From positions 1,426,001-1,490,000 of the forward strand of contig NZ_JASD01000008.1 of assembly GCF_000622385.1 (NCBI RefSeq): a DNA stretch of 64,000 nt, read 5' to 3'. This DNA is from Sulfitobacter noctilucicola. Its GTDB lineage: Bacteria > Pseudomonadota > Alphaproteobacteria > Rhodobacterales > Rhodobacteraceae. Both the position numbers and the translations under genes were made by a program. Below the pieces are notes generated by a model. It ran no database searches. It saw only the letters and a list, made by a program, of their open reading frames with translations, and was not told the origin of the DNA. Below, one piece after another: positions 20,064 to 29,630 of this stretch (its first letter is position 1; every line of letters begins with the position of its first letter).

Positions 20064-20735
20064 TCAGAAGTTATGCCAAATCCCCAGCTTGAGCGCTGTT
20101 TTCTTCTGTTCCTCAAAGGGGATCTGCGCGCCGACTTTGATTTGGAAGAGGCTTTTTGCAGGTTTGAAGAGCACGGATGGCTCGAAGGCTCCGTAAAGTT
20201 CTTCATTCTGGTGGGATATGTTCACTTCGAACAAGCCGGTCGTGAGCTGCGAGAAGCCGATACCCAGTGTGCCGTCGAGCTTTGTAATGTGTTCGCCCAA
20301 AGTGGGCTCATAAACGAACGCGCCATCAATATTCACCCAGCCGTTGCGGTCCTTCACCTGAAAGCCACGACCCCATGAAAGCCCTGATTTTAGGGTGGGG
20401 CGTTGCATTTCGTTGCCCCATAAACCGCCGATGCCAATTTCATATGAAAACTTGGAGGGTTTATCAGACGGTCCTAATGCGCGGCGCAGGAAGAGATTTC
20501 CGAAGCCGTTTCTGACATTTTGGCTATTGGTAAACGTGCTGATATCAAGCCCAACCGTCGTTTTTGGCGACACGCCATATTCGAGGTAAAGGCCGTTTGT
20601 TGTTTCGGAAAACTGCGTGGCACCGAAGCTGAGAGAAACGAAGCCTGTTGCCTCTTCGCGCAACCATGCTCCTGCCGATGCAGTAGATACCGACATCATC
20701 CAGACCGCCAAAATTAACACCCAACCAAAACGCAT
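20064..20735 (-). CDS. Exported beta-rich protein of unknown function (outer-membrane-like)
   Basis: A 223-residue protein with a signal peptide (MRFGWVLILAVWMMSVSTASA, cut after ASA-G). The mature part consists of alternating hydrophobic/polar stretches ending in aromatic residues (FVSLSFGATQF, LYLEYGVSP, FSYEIGIGGLW, WVNIDGAFVYEP) and closes with LKLGIWHNF, a terminal phenylalanine as in outer-membrane beta-barrels. I do not recognise the family. The frame extends 56 codons upstream, but GTGGAGGTGCC precedes the ATG at 20735. It may be an envelope barrel of about 10 strands (inference). Confidence 0.7.
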   Translation of the reverse strand: MRFGWVLILAVWMMSVSTASAGAWLREEATGFVSLSFGATQFSETTNGLYLEYGVSPKTTVGLDISTFTNSQNVRNGFGNLFLRRALGPSDKPSKFSYEIGIGGLWGNEMQRPTLKSGLSWGRGFQVKDRNGWVNIDGAFVYEPTLGEHITKLDGTLGIGFSQLTTGLFEVNISHQNEELYGAFEPSVLFKPAKSLFQIKVGAQIPFEEQKKTALKLGIWHNF

Positions 20736-20823
20736 GGCACCTCCACGAGATTTATTACCATAGGGTGTTGCGAAATTCAAAATGCAACCTAAGGGTAATT
20801 CAGGGCTGTGATAGAAGTGCCGC

Positions 20824-20857
20824 ACAAAAAAGGGTCCGGCAAACAATTGCCGGACCC
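20824..20857 (-). terminator. Rho-independent terminator of the PLDc_N gene
   Basis: A perfect 11-bp stem GGGTCCGGCAA / TTGCCGGACCC (20832-20842, 20847-20857) with an ACAA loop, followed on the minus strand by a T-rich run (AAAAAA at 20826-20831 on plus). It begins 23 bases past the stop codon. Confidence 0.88.
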
Positions 20858-20880
20858 AGAAATTTAGTTTCGGATTGCGG

Positions 20881-21066
20881 TTATACGCGCACGGTGCCGC
20901 CACGTGGGCCAGCGATCAACCATGCAATCAGGCCAAGTACGGGCAGTACGAGGATCGCTACGGTCCAGATGATCTTTGCCAGACCGGATGCGCCTGAGGT
21001 GATTACCTGATAGATCGCATAGATGTTGGCGATCAGGATGATGAGGCCGAGAATACCATATTCCAT
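20881..21066 (-). CDS. Small membrane protein with PLDc_N domain
   Basis: A 61-residue protein with two hydrophobic segments (GLIILIANIYAIYQVI and TVAILVLPVLGLIAWLIAGPR). The spacing and the VLPVLGLIAWLIAGPR end match the phospholipase-D-nuclease N-terminal (PLDc_N) membrane motif found in many small bacterial proteins. Function is unknown. GAAGGAGA precedes the ATG. It has its own strong terminator. Confidence 0.8.
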   Translation of the reverse strand: MEYGILGLIILIANIYAIYQVITSGASGLAKIIWTVAILVLPVLGLIAWLIAGPRGGTVRV

Positions 21067-21175
21067 TGTGTGTCTCCTTCATGTGTTGCTTGTGAAGTTA
21101 ACTACGGGTGCGACAAAAAGTTCCCTGACCCCGGTTTTTCCGAAAATAGTATATCAACTTCGTGCCAGCGAAATC

Positions 21176-23380
21176 CTATCGCCCCTTCTTCCGCTTCACA
21201 CCGCCACGCATGCCGCCTCGTCCCATGGTGGACCGGCCTGACGCCTTTTTGGCATTGTCCACGGCTTTGTCGACAGCATACTGACGCGCCATCGGATCGT
21301 CCGCGATGGCGAGGTCCACTGCTTCCAGCCGTTTAACCTCATCTCGAAGTCGGGCAGCTTCTTCGAATTCAAGGTTCTCTGCGGCCTTGCGCATGTCGGT
21401 GCGCAGTCCGTCCAGAACAGCCTGCATGTTGCTGCCCGCCATTTTGCTGTCGATCTGGGTCGTAACGCGGTTCATGTCCACATCGCCCTTGTAGAGACCG
21501 GCAAGAATGTCCTCGACGTTTTTCTTGACCGTTTCGGGCGTAATGCCGTGTTCTTCGTTATAGGCCATCTGCTTGGCACGGCGACGTTCCGTCTCTCCCA
21601 TCGCCCGCTCCATCGAGCCGGTCACGCGGTCCGCGTACATGATCACACGGCCTTCTGAATTTCGGGCCGCACGTCCGATTGTCTGGATCAAGGATGTCTC
21701 CGAGCGCAAGAAACCTTCCTTGTCGGCATCCAGAATGGCGACCAACCCACATTCGGGAATGTCCAGTCCTTCTCGCAAGAGGTTGATCCCGATCAGCACG
21801 TCGAAGGCACCAAGGCGCAGATCGCGCAGGATTTCGATCCGTTCAATCGTGTCGATGTCCGAGTGCATGTAGCGCACGCGGATACCCTGTTCGTGCATAT
21901 ATTCAGTCAGGTCTTCGGCCATCCGCTTGGTCAGGGTAGTACAGAGCGTCCGGTAACCATCGGCGGCCACGCGTCGCACCTCATCAAGCAGGTCGTCTAC
22001 CTGCATCTCAACAGGACGGATTTCGATCTTGGGGTCCAAAAGACCGGTCGGGCGGATCACCTGTTCGGTAAACACGCCACCCGTTTGTTCGATCTCCCAG
22101 TCTGCCGGGGTCGCCGATACAAAGATCGACTGTGGGCGCATTGCATCCCATTCCTCGAACTTGAGCGGGCGATTGTCCATACAAGAGGGCAAGCGGAACC
22201 CGTGTTCGGCCAGCGTAAACTTGCGTCTGTAGTCCCCCTTATACATCCCACCGATCTGGGGGACGGAAACGTGGCTTTCGTCAGCGAAAACAATCGCGTT
22301 ATCAGGGATAAATTCGAACAGGGTGGGGGGCGGCTCACCCGGAGCGCGGCCTGTCAGGTACCGGGAATAGTTCTCGATCCCGTTGCACACGCCGGTCGCT
22401 TCCAGCATTTCCAGATCAAAATTCGTACGCTGCTCAAGGCGCTGCGCTTCCAGCAGCTTGCCATCTGCCACCAACTGATCCAGCCGCATCCGCAGCTCTT
22501 TCTTGATCCCGATAATCGCCTGGGACATCGTCGGCTTTGGCGTCACATAGTGGCTGTTGGCGTAAACCCTGATTTGATCAAAGGTGTCCGTCTTCTCGCC
22601 AGTCAGTGGATCAAATTCAGTGATGCTCTCCAGTTCTTCACCGAAGAACGACAAACGCCATGCGCGGTCATCAAGGTGCGCTGGGAAAATCTCAAGTGAA
22701 TCGCCCCGAACACGAAATGACCCACGCTGGAACGCCGCATCGTTGCGCCGGTACTGCTGTGCCACCAGATCGGCGATCACTTGACGTTGGTCATAGATTG
22801 AGCCGGCCTTGAGGTCTTGCGTCATCGCGCCATAGGTCTCGACAGAGCCGATGCCGTAGATACAAGATACCGATGCGACGATGATTACATCATCACGCTC
22901 CAACAGTGCCCGCGTGGCGGAGTGGCGCATGCGGTCGATCTGCTCGTTAATCTGGCTTTCTTTCTCAATGAACGTATCAGACCGCGCGACATATGCCTCG
23001 GGTTGATAGTAGTCGTAGTAGCTCACGAAGTACTCGACAGCATTGTCGGGAAAGAACCCTTTGAACTCTCCGTACAACTGTGCAGCCAGCGTTTTGTTCG
23101 GCGCAAGGATGATTGCGGGCCGCTGGGTTTCTTCAATCACTTTGGCCATGGTAAAGGTTTTGCCGGTACCGGTGGCCCCCAACAGCACCTGATTGCGGTC
23201 CCCGTCTGCAACACCTGCCGTCAGCTCCTTGATCGCGGTCGGTTGGTCGCCTGCCGGTTCAAATTCCGTCTTGAGCTTGAAGGTTTTGCCGCCCTCAAGC
23301 TTGGGGCGTGCACGCACGTCAGGCGCGGGATTGGCCATCACTGGCGGGATAGTAGAGCTGTCTGTCTGTGCATAGGGCAT
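21176..23380 (-). CDS. uvrB: Excinuclease ABC subunit B
   Basis: A 734-residue DNA-repair helicase-like subunit that verifies lesions handed over by UvrA and positions UvrC. Walker A is [13 protein letters not shown] near residue 67; the beta-hairpin that threads between strands is [10 protein letters not shown] near residue 123; helicase motifs [11 protein letters not shown] and [13 protein letters not shown] follow; the UVR motif that binds UvrC is [18 protein letters not shown] near the C-terminus. A basic glycine-rich tail ([13 protein letters not shown]) extends past it, as in relatives. The longest frame adds 26 codons, but GAGGATGATCCG precedes the ATG at 23380, which was chosen. Confidence 0.96.
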   Translation of the reverse strand: MPYAQTDSSTIPPVMANPAPDVRARPKLEGGKTFKLKTEFEPAGDQPTAIKELTAGVADGDRNQVLLGATGTGKTFTMAKVIEETQRPAIILAPNKTLAAQLYGEFKGFFPDNAVEYFVSYYDYYQPEAYVARSDTFIEKESQINEQIDRMRHSATRALLERDDVIIVASVSCIYGIGSVETYGAMTQDLKAGSIYDQRQVIADLVAQQYRRNDAAFQRGSFRVRGDSLEIFPAHLDDRAWRLSFFGEELESITEFDPLTGEKTDTFDQIRVYANSHYVTPKPTMSQAIIGIKKELRMRLDQLVADGKLLEAQRLEQRTNFDLEMLEATGVCNGIENYSRYLTGRAPGEPPPTLFEFIPDNAIVFADESHVSVPQIGGMYKGDYRRKFTLAEHGFRLPSCMDNRPLKFEEWDAMRPQSIFVSATPADWEIEQTGGVFTEQVIRPTGLLDPKIEIRPVEMQVDDLLDEVRRVAADGYRTLCTTLTKRMAEDLTEYMHEQGIRVRYMHSDIDTIERIEILRDLRLGAFDVLIGINLLREGLDIPECGLVAILDADKEGFLRSETSLIQTIGRAARNSEGRVIMYADRVTGSMERAMGETERRRAKQMAYNEEHGITPETVKKNVEDILAGLYKGDVDMNRVTTQIDSKMAGSNMQAVLDGLRTDMRKAAENLEFEEAARLRDEVKRLEAVDLAIADDPMARQYAVDKAVDNAKKASGRSTMGRGGMRGGVKRKKGR

Positions 23381-23477
23381 CGGATCATCCTCGGGCTGTC
23401 GACCAAAGGTGTGCCTTTTGCAGCGTTGTGCAAGGTCGGGATGGCGTATCGCTGACAAAAACTGTCAGCAGGATCGC

Positions 23478-23762
23478 CTATTTCGACAATCGCTTGCGGT
23501 TGGATCTGACTCGTTTGCTGACAGGTGTGATTGCGGCGCTCATGATCTGCTCCGGGCGCTTGCCCTCCATCATCGCTTGCGTCGCGGCCGCAAATGCTTT
23601 GGTCATAGCAGGCCCTTTTTCCGAAACCATGCGCGTGTTCTCACCGGGATGGGAGGGAATCACACCGCCCATGGCAAGCAGGCGCAGGCTCATCACGGCC
23701 TGTGTCTCAATAAAAAGCGTGCCTAATCTGAGCTGTAAGGCAAAAAGATCGGTGGGGGTCAT
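23478..23762 (-). CDS. Small conserved alphaproteobacterial protein of unknown function
   Basis: A 94-residue helical protein (MTPTDLFALQLRLGTLFIETQAVMSLRLLAMGG). Similar short proteins in Rhodobacteraceae have been labelled antifreeze protein in automatic annotation, a name with no support visible here. The helical, amphipathic pattern with ENTRMVSEKGPAMTKAF resembles phasin-like granule proteins (weak inference). CAGGAGAG stands 5 bases before the ATG at 23762. It reads in the same direction as uvrB, roughly 100 bases upstream of it. Confidence 0.65.
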   Translation of the reverse strand: MTPTDLFALQLRLGTLFIETQAVMSLRLLAMGGVIPSHPGENTRMVSEKGPAMTKAFAAATQAMMEGKRPEQIMSAAITPVSKRVRSNRKRLSK

Positions 23763-23902
23763 CGTTACTCTCCTGAACAACTCAAGATATAATGCTGCAA
23801 TGCAGCAATTCAAAGGACAAACTGTGCTTATATCCGGATTGCCTTGCCCTGCTGGCGCGAATGTCCGATAAGTCCGCCAACATCTGAGATAGGAGTTGAG
23901 TC

Positions 23903-24214
23903 ATGCGCGCCCGTATTTTCCAGCCTGCCCGAACGGCCATGTCCTCCGGCACCGCAAAAACCCACCACTGGTTCCTGGAGTTTGTGCCGACACAGGCGCG
24001 TGAGGTCGATCCGCTGATGGGGTGGACGTCTTCGTCAGATACACAGGCGCAGGTCCGTCTTCAGTTCGAGACAAAAGAAATGGCGGTCGAGTATGCGCGC
24101 GAAAATGGTATCGACGCCGTGATCCAGCAACCTCAAAAGCGCAAACCGAACATCCGTGCAGGCGGTTACGGAGAGAATTTCGCCACGGGTCGCCGTGGTG
24201 CCTGGACCCACTAG
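23903..24214 (+). CDS. Complex I accessory subunit (NDUFS4-like, ETC_C1 family)
   Basis: A 103-residue protein of the NADH dehydrogenase accessory subunit family. Recognised by [19 protein letters not shown] at the start and [19 protein letters not shown] followed by [10 protein letters not shown] and [16 protein letters not shown], as in the 18-kDa NDUFS4 subunit of alphaproteobacterial and mitochondrial complex I. It acts on the cytoplasmic side of complex I. AGGAGT precedes the ATG. It stands apart from the main nuo operon, as is usual, and lies just upstream of tRNA-Arg. Confidence 0.88.
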   Translation: MRARIFQPARTAMSSGTAKTHHWFLEFVPTQAREVDPLMGWTSSSDTQAQVRLQFETKEMAVEYARENGIDAVIQQPQKRKPNIRAGGYGENFATGRRGAWTH

Positions 24215-24322
24215 GGTAGCGCGTTCGAATAGGAATAGATGTGCTGGCCGTGTGAGGTGAATTGTGCTGAATGCGGATCAGAGCATTGCACTGCAAATCC
24301 ACTGAGGTTATCACGCACCTAA

Positions 24323-24399
24323 GGTCCCGTAGCTCAACTGGATAGAGCACCTGACTTCTAATCAGGGGGTTGGGGGTTCGAGTCCTCCCGGGATCGCCA
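24323..24399 (+). tRNA. tRNA-Arg (anticodon TCT)
   Basis: A 77-base cloverleaf with encoded CCA. Acceptor GGTCCCG pairs with CGGGATC (one G-U pair); D arm is GCTC-AACTGGATA-GAGC; anticodon stem CCTGA / TCAGG encloses CTTCTAA with anticodon TCT; the T arm is GGGGG-TTCGAGT-CCTCC with the TTCGA core; the end is GCCA. The decayed betaine transporter starts only 18 bases beyond it, which marks it as a possible rearrangement site. Confidence 0.96.
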
Positions 24400-24417
24400 T
24401 TTCAGTTTTCCTAAGTG

Positions 24418-24640
24418 TTGAGCAAAACGATTGTGTTCATCACCCATGATTTCGACGAGGCCATGAGTCTGGCGGACCGGATTGCGATCATGAAAGACGG
24501 CGCGGTTGAGCAATGCGATACGCCCGATCAAATTGTGTGCCATCCGGCGACCGACTAGGTGCGAAAGTTCACCGAAGACATCGACAAGGCCCGCGTCGTT
24601 CATGCCGGAGTTCCTGCGCGACACGATGCCGTCGGCGAAG
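24418..24640 (+). pseudogene. Remnant of a glycine-betaine/proline ABC ATPase (ProV/OpuAA)
   Basis: Only the C-terminal part of the ATPase remains. The frame reads [18 protein letters not shown], the switch-histidine region after Walker B, then [18 protein letters not shown], then HPATD followed by an in-frame TAG at 24556-24558, and continues in the same frame with VRKFTEDIDKARVVHAG, the usual ProV continuation. Walker A, signature and Walker B are absent upstream. So the gene is both truncated at the front, close to the tRNA-Arg, and interrupted by a nonsense codon. It runs without a stop into permease-like sequence. Confidence 0.85.
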
Positions 24641-24649
24641 GCACACCAC

Positions 24650-25490
24650 AGGACGGCCAGGTCACAGTCGCCTTTGTAGCCGCAGCATTCATTATAAACG
24701 TGATTAAATACTCAGGATTGTTGCCCGCTTGGTTGCACCGCGTGCCAGAAACGCTCGCTCCGGACTTCGCCGGCGTGCTGGATACGATTTTCAACTTTGT
24801 GAAAGACGACCTGGTCTGCCCGCCGTGATCTTCTTAAAGGTTGGCCCGACAGCGGGCGCGGTTGCCACAATAATCTATGCCATTCCTCCGATGATCCTAA
24901 TGACAACATTAGGGCTGCAGAAAGTGCCGCTTGAAGTGGTTGAAGCCGGAAAGATGAGCGGCTGCACCAAGTCGCAGATGTTGCGGCATGTCTACATTCC
25001 ACCGGCGCGGACCGAGATTCTGATAGGGGTGAACTAGCTTATTATGCTGTGTCTTGCGATGGTCGTTCTGACTGCCTTCATCGGCATGCAGGGCCTAGGG
25101 GCCAAGCTGTTGGCGATGGTGCCTCTGACCCGCTACACAACCGAGGGGCTGCGCAGCCTGCCCGAAGAGATGACGGAAGCCGCCGATATGTCCGGCGCGA
25201 CTCGCATGTAAATGCTGTGGAGCGTGCAACTGCTGCTTGCCCTGCCGACCATGGCTGTCGGCTTTAACCAAGCGATCATGTTCGCGCTCACTATGGTCAT
25301 CATCGCGGCATTTATCGGGACACAGGATCTCGGACAAGAGCTTCAGCACACGCTCGCCGGTACAGATTTGGGCAAGAATTTTGCATTGGGCATATGTGTC
25401 TCGCTGACGGCGTTAACGTTTGATCTTAACGATTATGAAGTGGGCGGCGGACAAAAAGCGGATGCTTGGGCTGGAGTAGGTTTCGGCTAG
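24650..25490 (+). pseudogene. Remnant of a two-module glycine-betaine/proline ABC permease (ProW/OpuAB)
   Basis: Four recognisable blocks remain. Block 1 (frame of the ATPase remnant) has FIINVIKYSGLLPAWL and DTIFNFVKDDL. A deletion and frame change then lead, from 24816, to LPAVIFLKVGPTAGAVAT, MILMTTLGLQKVPLEVVEAG and the coupling loop MSGCTKSQMLRHVYIPPARTE. A TAG lies at 25035-25037, then LIMLCLAMVVLTAFIGMQ up to LLAM, where a second deletion joins VPLTRYTTEGLRSLPEEMTE. A TAA at 25209-25211 interrupts the second coupling loop, followed by LLLALPTMAVGFNQAIMFAL and TQDLGQELQHTLAGTDLG. Intact relatives are about 600-700 residues with two permease modules. The gene is clearly non-functional. 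Confidence 0.87.
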
Positions 25491-25661
25491 AGAACTCGAA
25501 GCATCTCTTCAATTTTGGCTCAATCACTCTGTGCTCGCACCCGTTATGACCTTTGATCTCCAGATGTCATGAATTAGGATAAACAAGCTGAACTGGCGGG
25601 GCACCGGTTCCAAACGCTTGCAAAGGTGTGTCTACAGGCTCGCCATAGAATATAGAATGTA

Positions 25662-26756
25662 ATGGCCATGCGCGAACCAGATCAGCTGCCATCCACGCTG
25701 AATGAATATTATCAGCGCGCCCGTACCGGCATGAGTGAGGAAAACCGTGCATATTTTCTTTCAGGGGCCGGAAACGAAGAAACCCTGATCGGCAATGAAC
25801 AGGCTTTCGGCCATGCAAAGATAACACCAAGGCCACTGCGCGGGATGGGCGGGGGATCGACAGAAACGTCGCTGCTTGGTCAAACGTTTTCTTCGCCTTT
25901 GTTAATTGCACCTTTTGCCTACCACCGGTTGCTGCATCCTTCGGGTGAAGTCGCCACGGCACACGGTGCCGAGGCGCAGAACACAAAAATGGTTCTAAGC
26001 GCTCAAAGCAGTGCTGAGATTAAGCAAGTCCGTGCAGCAGGGAATGTTTGCGATTGGTTCCAATTGTACTGGATGGGCAGCAGGGAGGTTACGCTTGAGC
26101 TTGCTGAGATGGCATTGGCCGCCGGGTTCAGCACACTGGTGCTGACAATTGATGCGCCAGTGCAGGGTGTACGCGACCGCGAGATCGAAGCAGGTTTCCG
26201 ACTGCCGCCCGAGGTGAGTGCCGTCAACCTATCAGGTTTCGCGCCGCCGCAATTCCCGGCGCTTACCGAAGACCAGTCAGTCGTTTTTGATGGTATCGCG
26301 CCAACCCTGCCGGATTGGGATGATGTCGCTTGGCTTATCCAATCGGTGCAGGTGCCAGTCCTATTGAAGGGTATTCTTCACCCCGACGATGCGGCCAAAT
26401 CGCTATCAATCGGGGCCGCCGGAGTGATTGTGTCGAACCATGGTGGGCGTGTTCTGGATAAAGCGCCTGCGACTTTGGATGTGCTACCGGCAATTGTCGC
26501 AAAGGTTGGGCCGAAGTATCCCGTATTGATGGATGGCGGCATCCGGCGCGGCGTTGATATTTTCGTGGCGCTCGCATTGGGGGCAAAGGCCGTGCTGGTC
26601 GGGCGGCCAATCGTTTGTGGCCTCGCCGTTGCGGGCGAGCTGGGCGTCAGCCATGTACTTCGGTTGCTGCGAGACGAGCTAGAGGTCGCGATGTTGCTGT
26701 CAGGCTGTGCCACCTTAGATGACACCACACGGGATATGGTTCACCTGAAGCTATAG
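25662..26756 (+). CDS. FMN-dependent alpha-hydroxy-acid oxidizing protein (lactate oxidase/LldD family)
   Basis: A 364-residue cytoplasmic flavoenzyme oxidizing an L-2-hydroxy acid to the keto acid. The FMN barrel is recognised from NEYYQRARTG at the front, WFQLYWMG (the active-site tyrosine), LTIDAPVQGVRDRE, the lysine in VPVLLKGI that contacts the flavin, and the catalytic motif SNHGGRVLD with His and Arg. DGGIRRGVDIFVALALGAKAVLVGRP is the phosphate-binding loop. Whether it is a lactate oxidase, a membrane-linked dehydrogenase or acts on another hydroxy acid is not decided by the motifs; the usual membrane insertion of LldD appears short. A second ATG two codons on is possible. Its end overlaps the convergent tonB gene by 16 bases. 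Confidence 0.87.
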   Translation: MAMREPDQLPSTLNEYYQRARTGMSEENRAYFLSGAGNEETLIGNEQAFGHAKITPRPLRGMGGGSTETSLLGQTFSSPLLIAPFAYHRLLHPSGEVATAHGAEAQNTKMVLSAQSSAEIKQVRAAGNVCDWFQLYWMGSREVTLELAEMALAAGFSTLVLTIDAPVQGVRDREIEAGFRLPPEVSAVNLSGFAPPQFPALTEDQSVVFDGIAPTLPDWDDVAWLIQSVQVPVLLKGILHPDDAAKSLSIGAAGVIVSNHGGRVLDKAPATLDVLPAIVAKVGPKYPVLMDGGIRRGVDIFVALALGAKAVLVGRPIVCGLAVAGELGVSHVLRLLRDELEVAMLLSGCATLDDTTRDMVHLKL

Positions 26757-27586
26757 CGCAGCGGGATCAGCAGGGTGAATGTATCGCCGGTCAGGTAGTT
26801 CGGTGGCGTTGGCATCTTTTGCGCGCCTTCCACTGTTTGCAGTGCTGCGGCGTCAAGGATCATGGACCCCGAAGATTTTGCCACCTCAGCCGAAACGAGC
26901 GCTCCGTAACGGTCGAGGGTAAAGCGGATTTGTACCTCACCTTCGATGCCAGCGCTGCGGGCCTTTGCGGGATAGGTCTTGGCGCTGCTGATCAGCAGGA
27001 CGATGCTCTTTTGCCAGTCGCGAATTTCTTCTGTCTGTTCGGCAGTCAGCCCTTCGCTTGCTGCTTCTGCGGTCTCGGCTTCGGTCTTTGCCTCTACCCC
27101 TGCAACTGACTGTTCTGCCGCTTGACGGTCCTCCGCCCCGACCTGACTTTCGGCGTCCACCTGTTCGGGGTCGCGTTCGGTAGCAATCTCTTCGGCAACC
27201 TCTTCGGTTTCTGCTTCCGGCTCGGGCGCTGCTACACCGAATTTCAGGCTCTCATCCTCCACATCATAGGGGATCTGGCTGAGGATCGGCTGCTCTGCGG
27301 CCTGCGCGGTTTCGACGTGTTCGGGACTTTCCGTCACCGTTGGCGCTTCTTGTGCTTCCTCTTGTGCCACGCTGTCATCTTCCAGCGCTGACGGTGCTGC
27401 GATGATGTCTGACAGATCAAACATTATCGCACCTGTGATCCCGTCCGGCTGGCGCTCAACTGGTTCAGGCATTGCGGGATGGCTTAGGATTTGCGTGGGC
27501 AAACCCACATGCAACGCAGCGCTTAAGGCAATGGCGACACACCAGAAGACGGGCATGGCGCTACGCGAGGTGTAGGTCAGGCTCAT
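26741..27586 (-). CDS. tonB: TonB energy transducer
   Basis: A 281-residue protein spanning the periplasm and passing proton-motive energy to outer-membrane receptors. One N-terminal membrane anchor (VFWCVAIALSAALHVGL) carries the histidine typical of the TonB helix. Residues 40-190 are a long acidic Glu/Ala/Gln-rich spacer instead of the commoner Pro-Lys spacer. The C-terminal domain has YPAKARSAGIEGEVQIRFTLDRYG, the hallmark of TonB. The start overlaps the exbD stop by 4 bases. Last gene of the receptor-piuC-exbB-exbD-tonB operon. Confidence 0.9.
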   Translation of the reverse strand: MSLTYTSRSAMPVFWCVAIALSAALHVGLPTQILSHPAMPEPVERQPDGITGAIMFDLSDIIAAPSALEDDSVAQEEAQEAPTVTESPEHVETAQAAEQPILSQIPYDVEDESLKFGVAAPEPEAETEEVAEEIATERDPEQVDAESQVGAEDRQAAEQSVAGVEAKTEAETAEAASEGLTAEQTEEIRDWQKSIVLLISSAKTYPAKARSAGIEGEVQIRFTLDRYGALVSAEVAKSSGSMILDAAALQTVEGAQKMPTPPNYLTGDTFTLLIPLRYSFR

Positions 27587-28041
27587 GGGTCGCTCTGCGG
27601 ATCAGGGGCTGGGGCGTCAGCCACGTTTTCGTCGAGACCAACCAGACCGACTTTAAGAAACCCGTCCGCCCGCAAGATGTTCATCACGCGGATAAACTCA
27701 CCATAGGGGACAGATTTGTCCGCGCGGATAAAGATCCGCGTGTCGCGCTTTTGCCGCGTGGCGATGCCAACATCGATAAAAAGCCTGTCATGTGTTGTGC
27801 TTGTTTCGCCCACGGACAGATCAAGCTCTTCGGTAATCGTGATGAAAACCGGATCACTTGGGCGATCAGGTGCCTCCGCCACGGCCACTGGCAACTCCAC
27901 AGGGATATCGACAGTGGAAAGGGGGGCGGCGATCATAAAGATAATCAGCAGAACCAACATGACGTCGATGAAGGGGGTGACGTTGATCTCGCTGTTTTCG
28001 CTAAGATCACCATCGTCGTCACCACGAAGTCGAGCTCCCAT
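27583..28041 (-). CDS. exbD: Biopolymer transport protein ExbD
   Basis: A 152-residue inner-membrane partner of ExbB. The single membrane helix contains the proton-carrying aspartate in INVTPFIDVMLVLLIIFMI, followed by the periplasmic domain with RIFIRADKSVPYGEFIRVMNIL, the family signature. Together with ExbB it forms the motor for TonB. It overlaps tonB by 4 bases and lies 5 bases after exbB, so the three are co-translated. Confidence 0.93.
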   Translation of the reverse strand: MGARLRGDDDGDLSENSEINVTPFIDVMLVLLIIFMIAAPLSTVDIPVELPVAVAEAPDRPSDPVFITITEELDLSVGETSTTHDRLFIDVGIATRQKRDTRIFIRADKSVPYGEFIRVMNILRADGFLKVGLVGLDENVADAPAPDPQSDP

Positions 28042-28046
28042 GCCGT

Positions 28047-28883
<837 letters not shown>

Positions 28884-28886
28884 TGA

Positions 28887-29570
28887 TCAAGTCTCCGCCC
28901 ATGTACGGATCAGGTTGTGATAGATGCCGGTCAGGCGAACTGTTTCGGGGTCGTTCGCGCCAATCAGCGCAGAAAGGGCTTGAATTGACTGGTCCAGATC
29001 GAACAGGGTTCTGCGGTTGGCCTCAGAGCGGATCATGCTTTGAAGCCAGAAAAAGGAGGACACCCGCACGCCACGTGTGACCGGTGTCACTTCATGCAGG
29101 CTGGTTGCGGGATAAAGGATCATATCGCCAGCAGGGAGTTTTACCGTCTGGCTGCCATAGTGATCTTCGATCAAAAGCTCGCCACCATCATAGTCTTCCG
29201 GCTCACTCAGGAACAATGTCATGGAGAGGTCTGTGCGCAGACGCTCTTGCGTCAGCGGGTTCACTCGAATGGCGTTATCTATGTGAGAGCCGAATGTCTC
29301 GGCTTCTTCGTATTTGTTGAACATGGGCGGCAGAATGCGGGAAGGCAGCGCGGCTGACAGAAAAAGCGGGTCCTCGGTCAGTTTTTGGAGGATGAATTTG
29401 CCAAGCGTTTGGGCGGCTTCCGACATGGGGGGCAATTGCTGATTGCGCTTTACCTCGGCGGACTGCGGACCAGCGGTTGTTGATCCGTCTTCCCAGTTGG
29501 CGGCATCCAGATGCGCACGCACCTGTTTGACGTCATCTTTGGTCAGGATGGAGGGGATGGTGATCAGCAT
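28887..29570 (-). CDS. piuC: PKHD-type hydroxylase PiuC (Fe(II)/2-oxoglutarate dioxygenase)
   Basis: A 227-residue cytoplasmic dioxygenase of the PiuC/YbiX family, commonly found next to siderophore receptors. The iron ligands are His96 and Asp98 in [11 protein letters not shown] and His159 in TSLHEVTPV, with Arg169 in [13 protein letters not shown] for 2-oxoglutarate. The N-terminal [13 protein letters not shown] and [19 protein letters not shown] are typical of the family. The substrate is unknown; a role in processing iron-siderophore cargo or modifying a protein is inference. It follows the receptor after a hairpin and precedes exbB by 3 bases. Confidence 0.92.
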   Translation of the reverse strand: MLITIPSILTKDDVKQVRAHLDAANWEDGSTTAGPQSAEVKRNQQLPPMSEAAQTLGKFILQKLTEDPLFLSAALPSRILPPMFNKYEEAETFGSHIDNAIRVNPLTQERLRTDLSMTLFLSEPEDYDGGELLIEDHYGSQTVKLPAGDMILYPATSLHEVTPVTRGVRVSSFFWLQSMIRSEANRRTLFDLDQSIQALSALIGANDPETVRLTGIYHNLIRTWAET

Positions 29571-29590
29571 GATTTGTCCTCAGAAGTGTA

Positions 29591-29613
29591 CGGGCAGCCA
29601 GAAAGGCTGCCCG
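29591..29613 (-). terminator. Intercistronic hairpin between receptor gene and piuC
   Basis: CGGGCAGCC / GGCTGCCCG, a perfect 9-bp stem with an AGAAA loop, between the receptor stop at 29631 and the piuC start at 29570. No U-tract follows in the minus direction. It could partly terminate or protect the receptor mRNA so that the receptor is made in excess of the downstream proteins (inference). Confidence 0.6.
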
Positions 29614-29630
29614 AAGATTTAAAGATTGGG

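Noticed and set aside
21863..22699. 278-codon plus-strand frame inside uvrB
   Set aside because: Fully antisense to uvrB, whose helicase motifs are complete; composition is typical of an antisense shadow.
23478..23762. Antifreeze protein
   Set aside because: The label is known from automatic annotation of similar small proteins; nothing in the sequence (no ice-binding repeat) supports it.
24323..25660. Genomic island with att repeats at tRNA-Arg
   Set aside because: No second copy of the tRNA 3' end and no integrase were found in the flank up to 25660; only the decayed transporter supports a past event.
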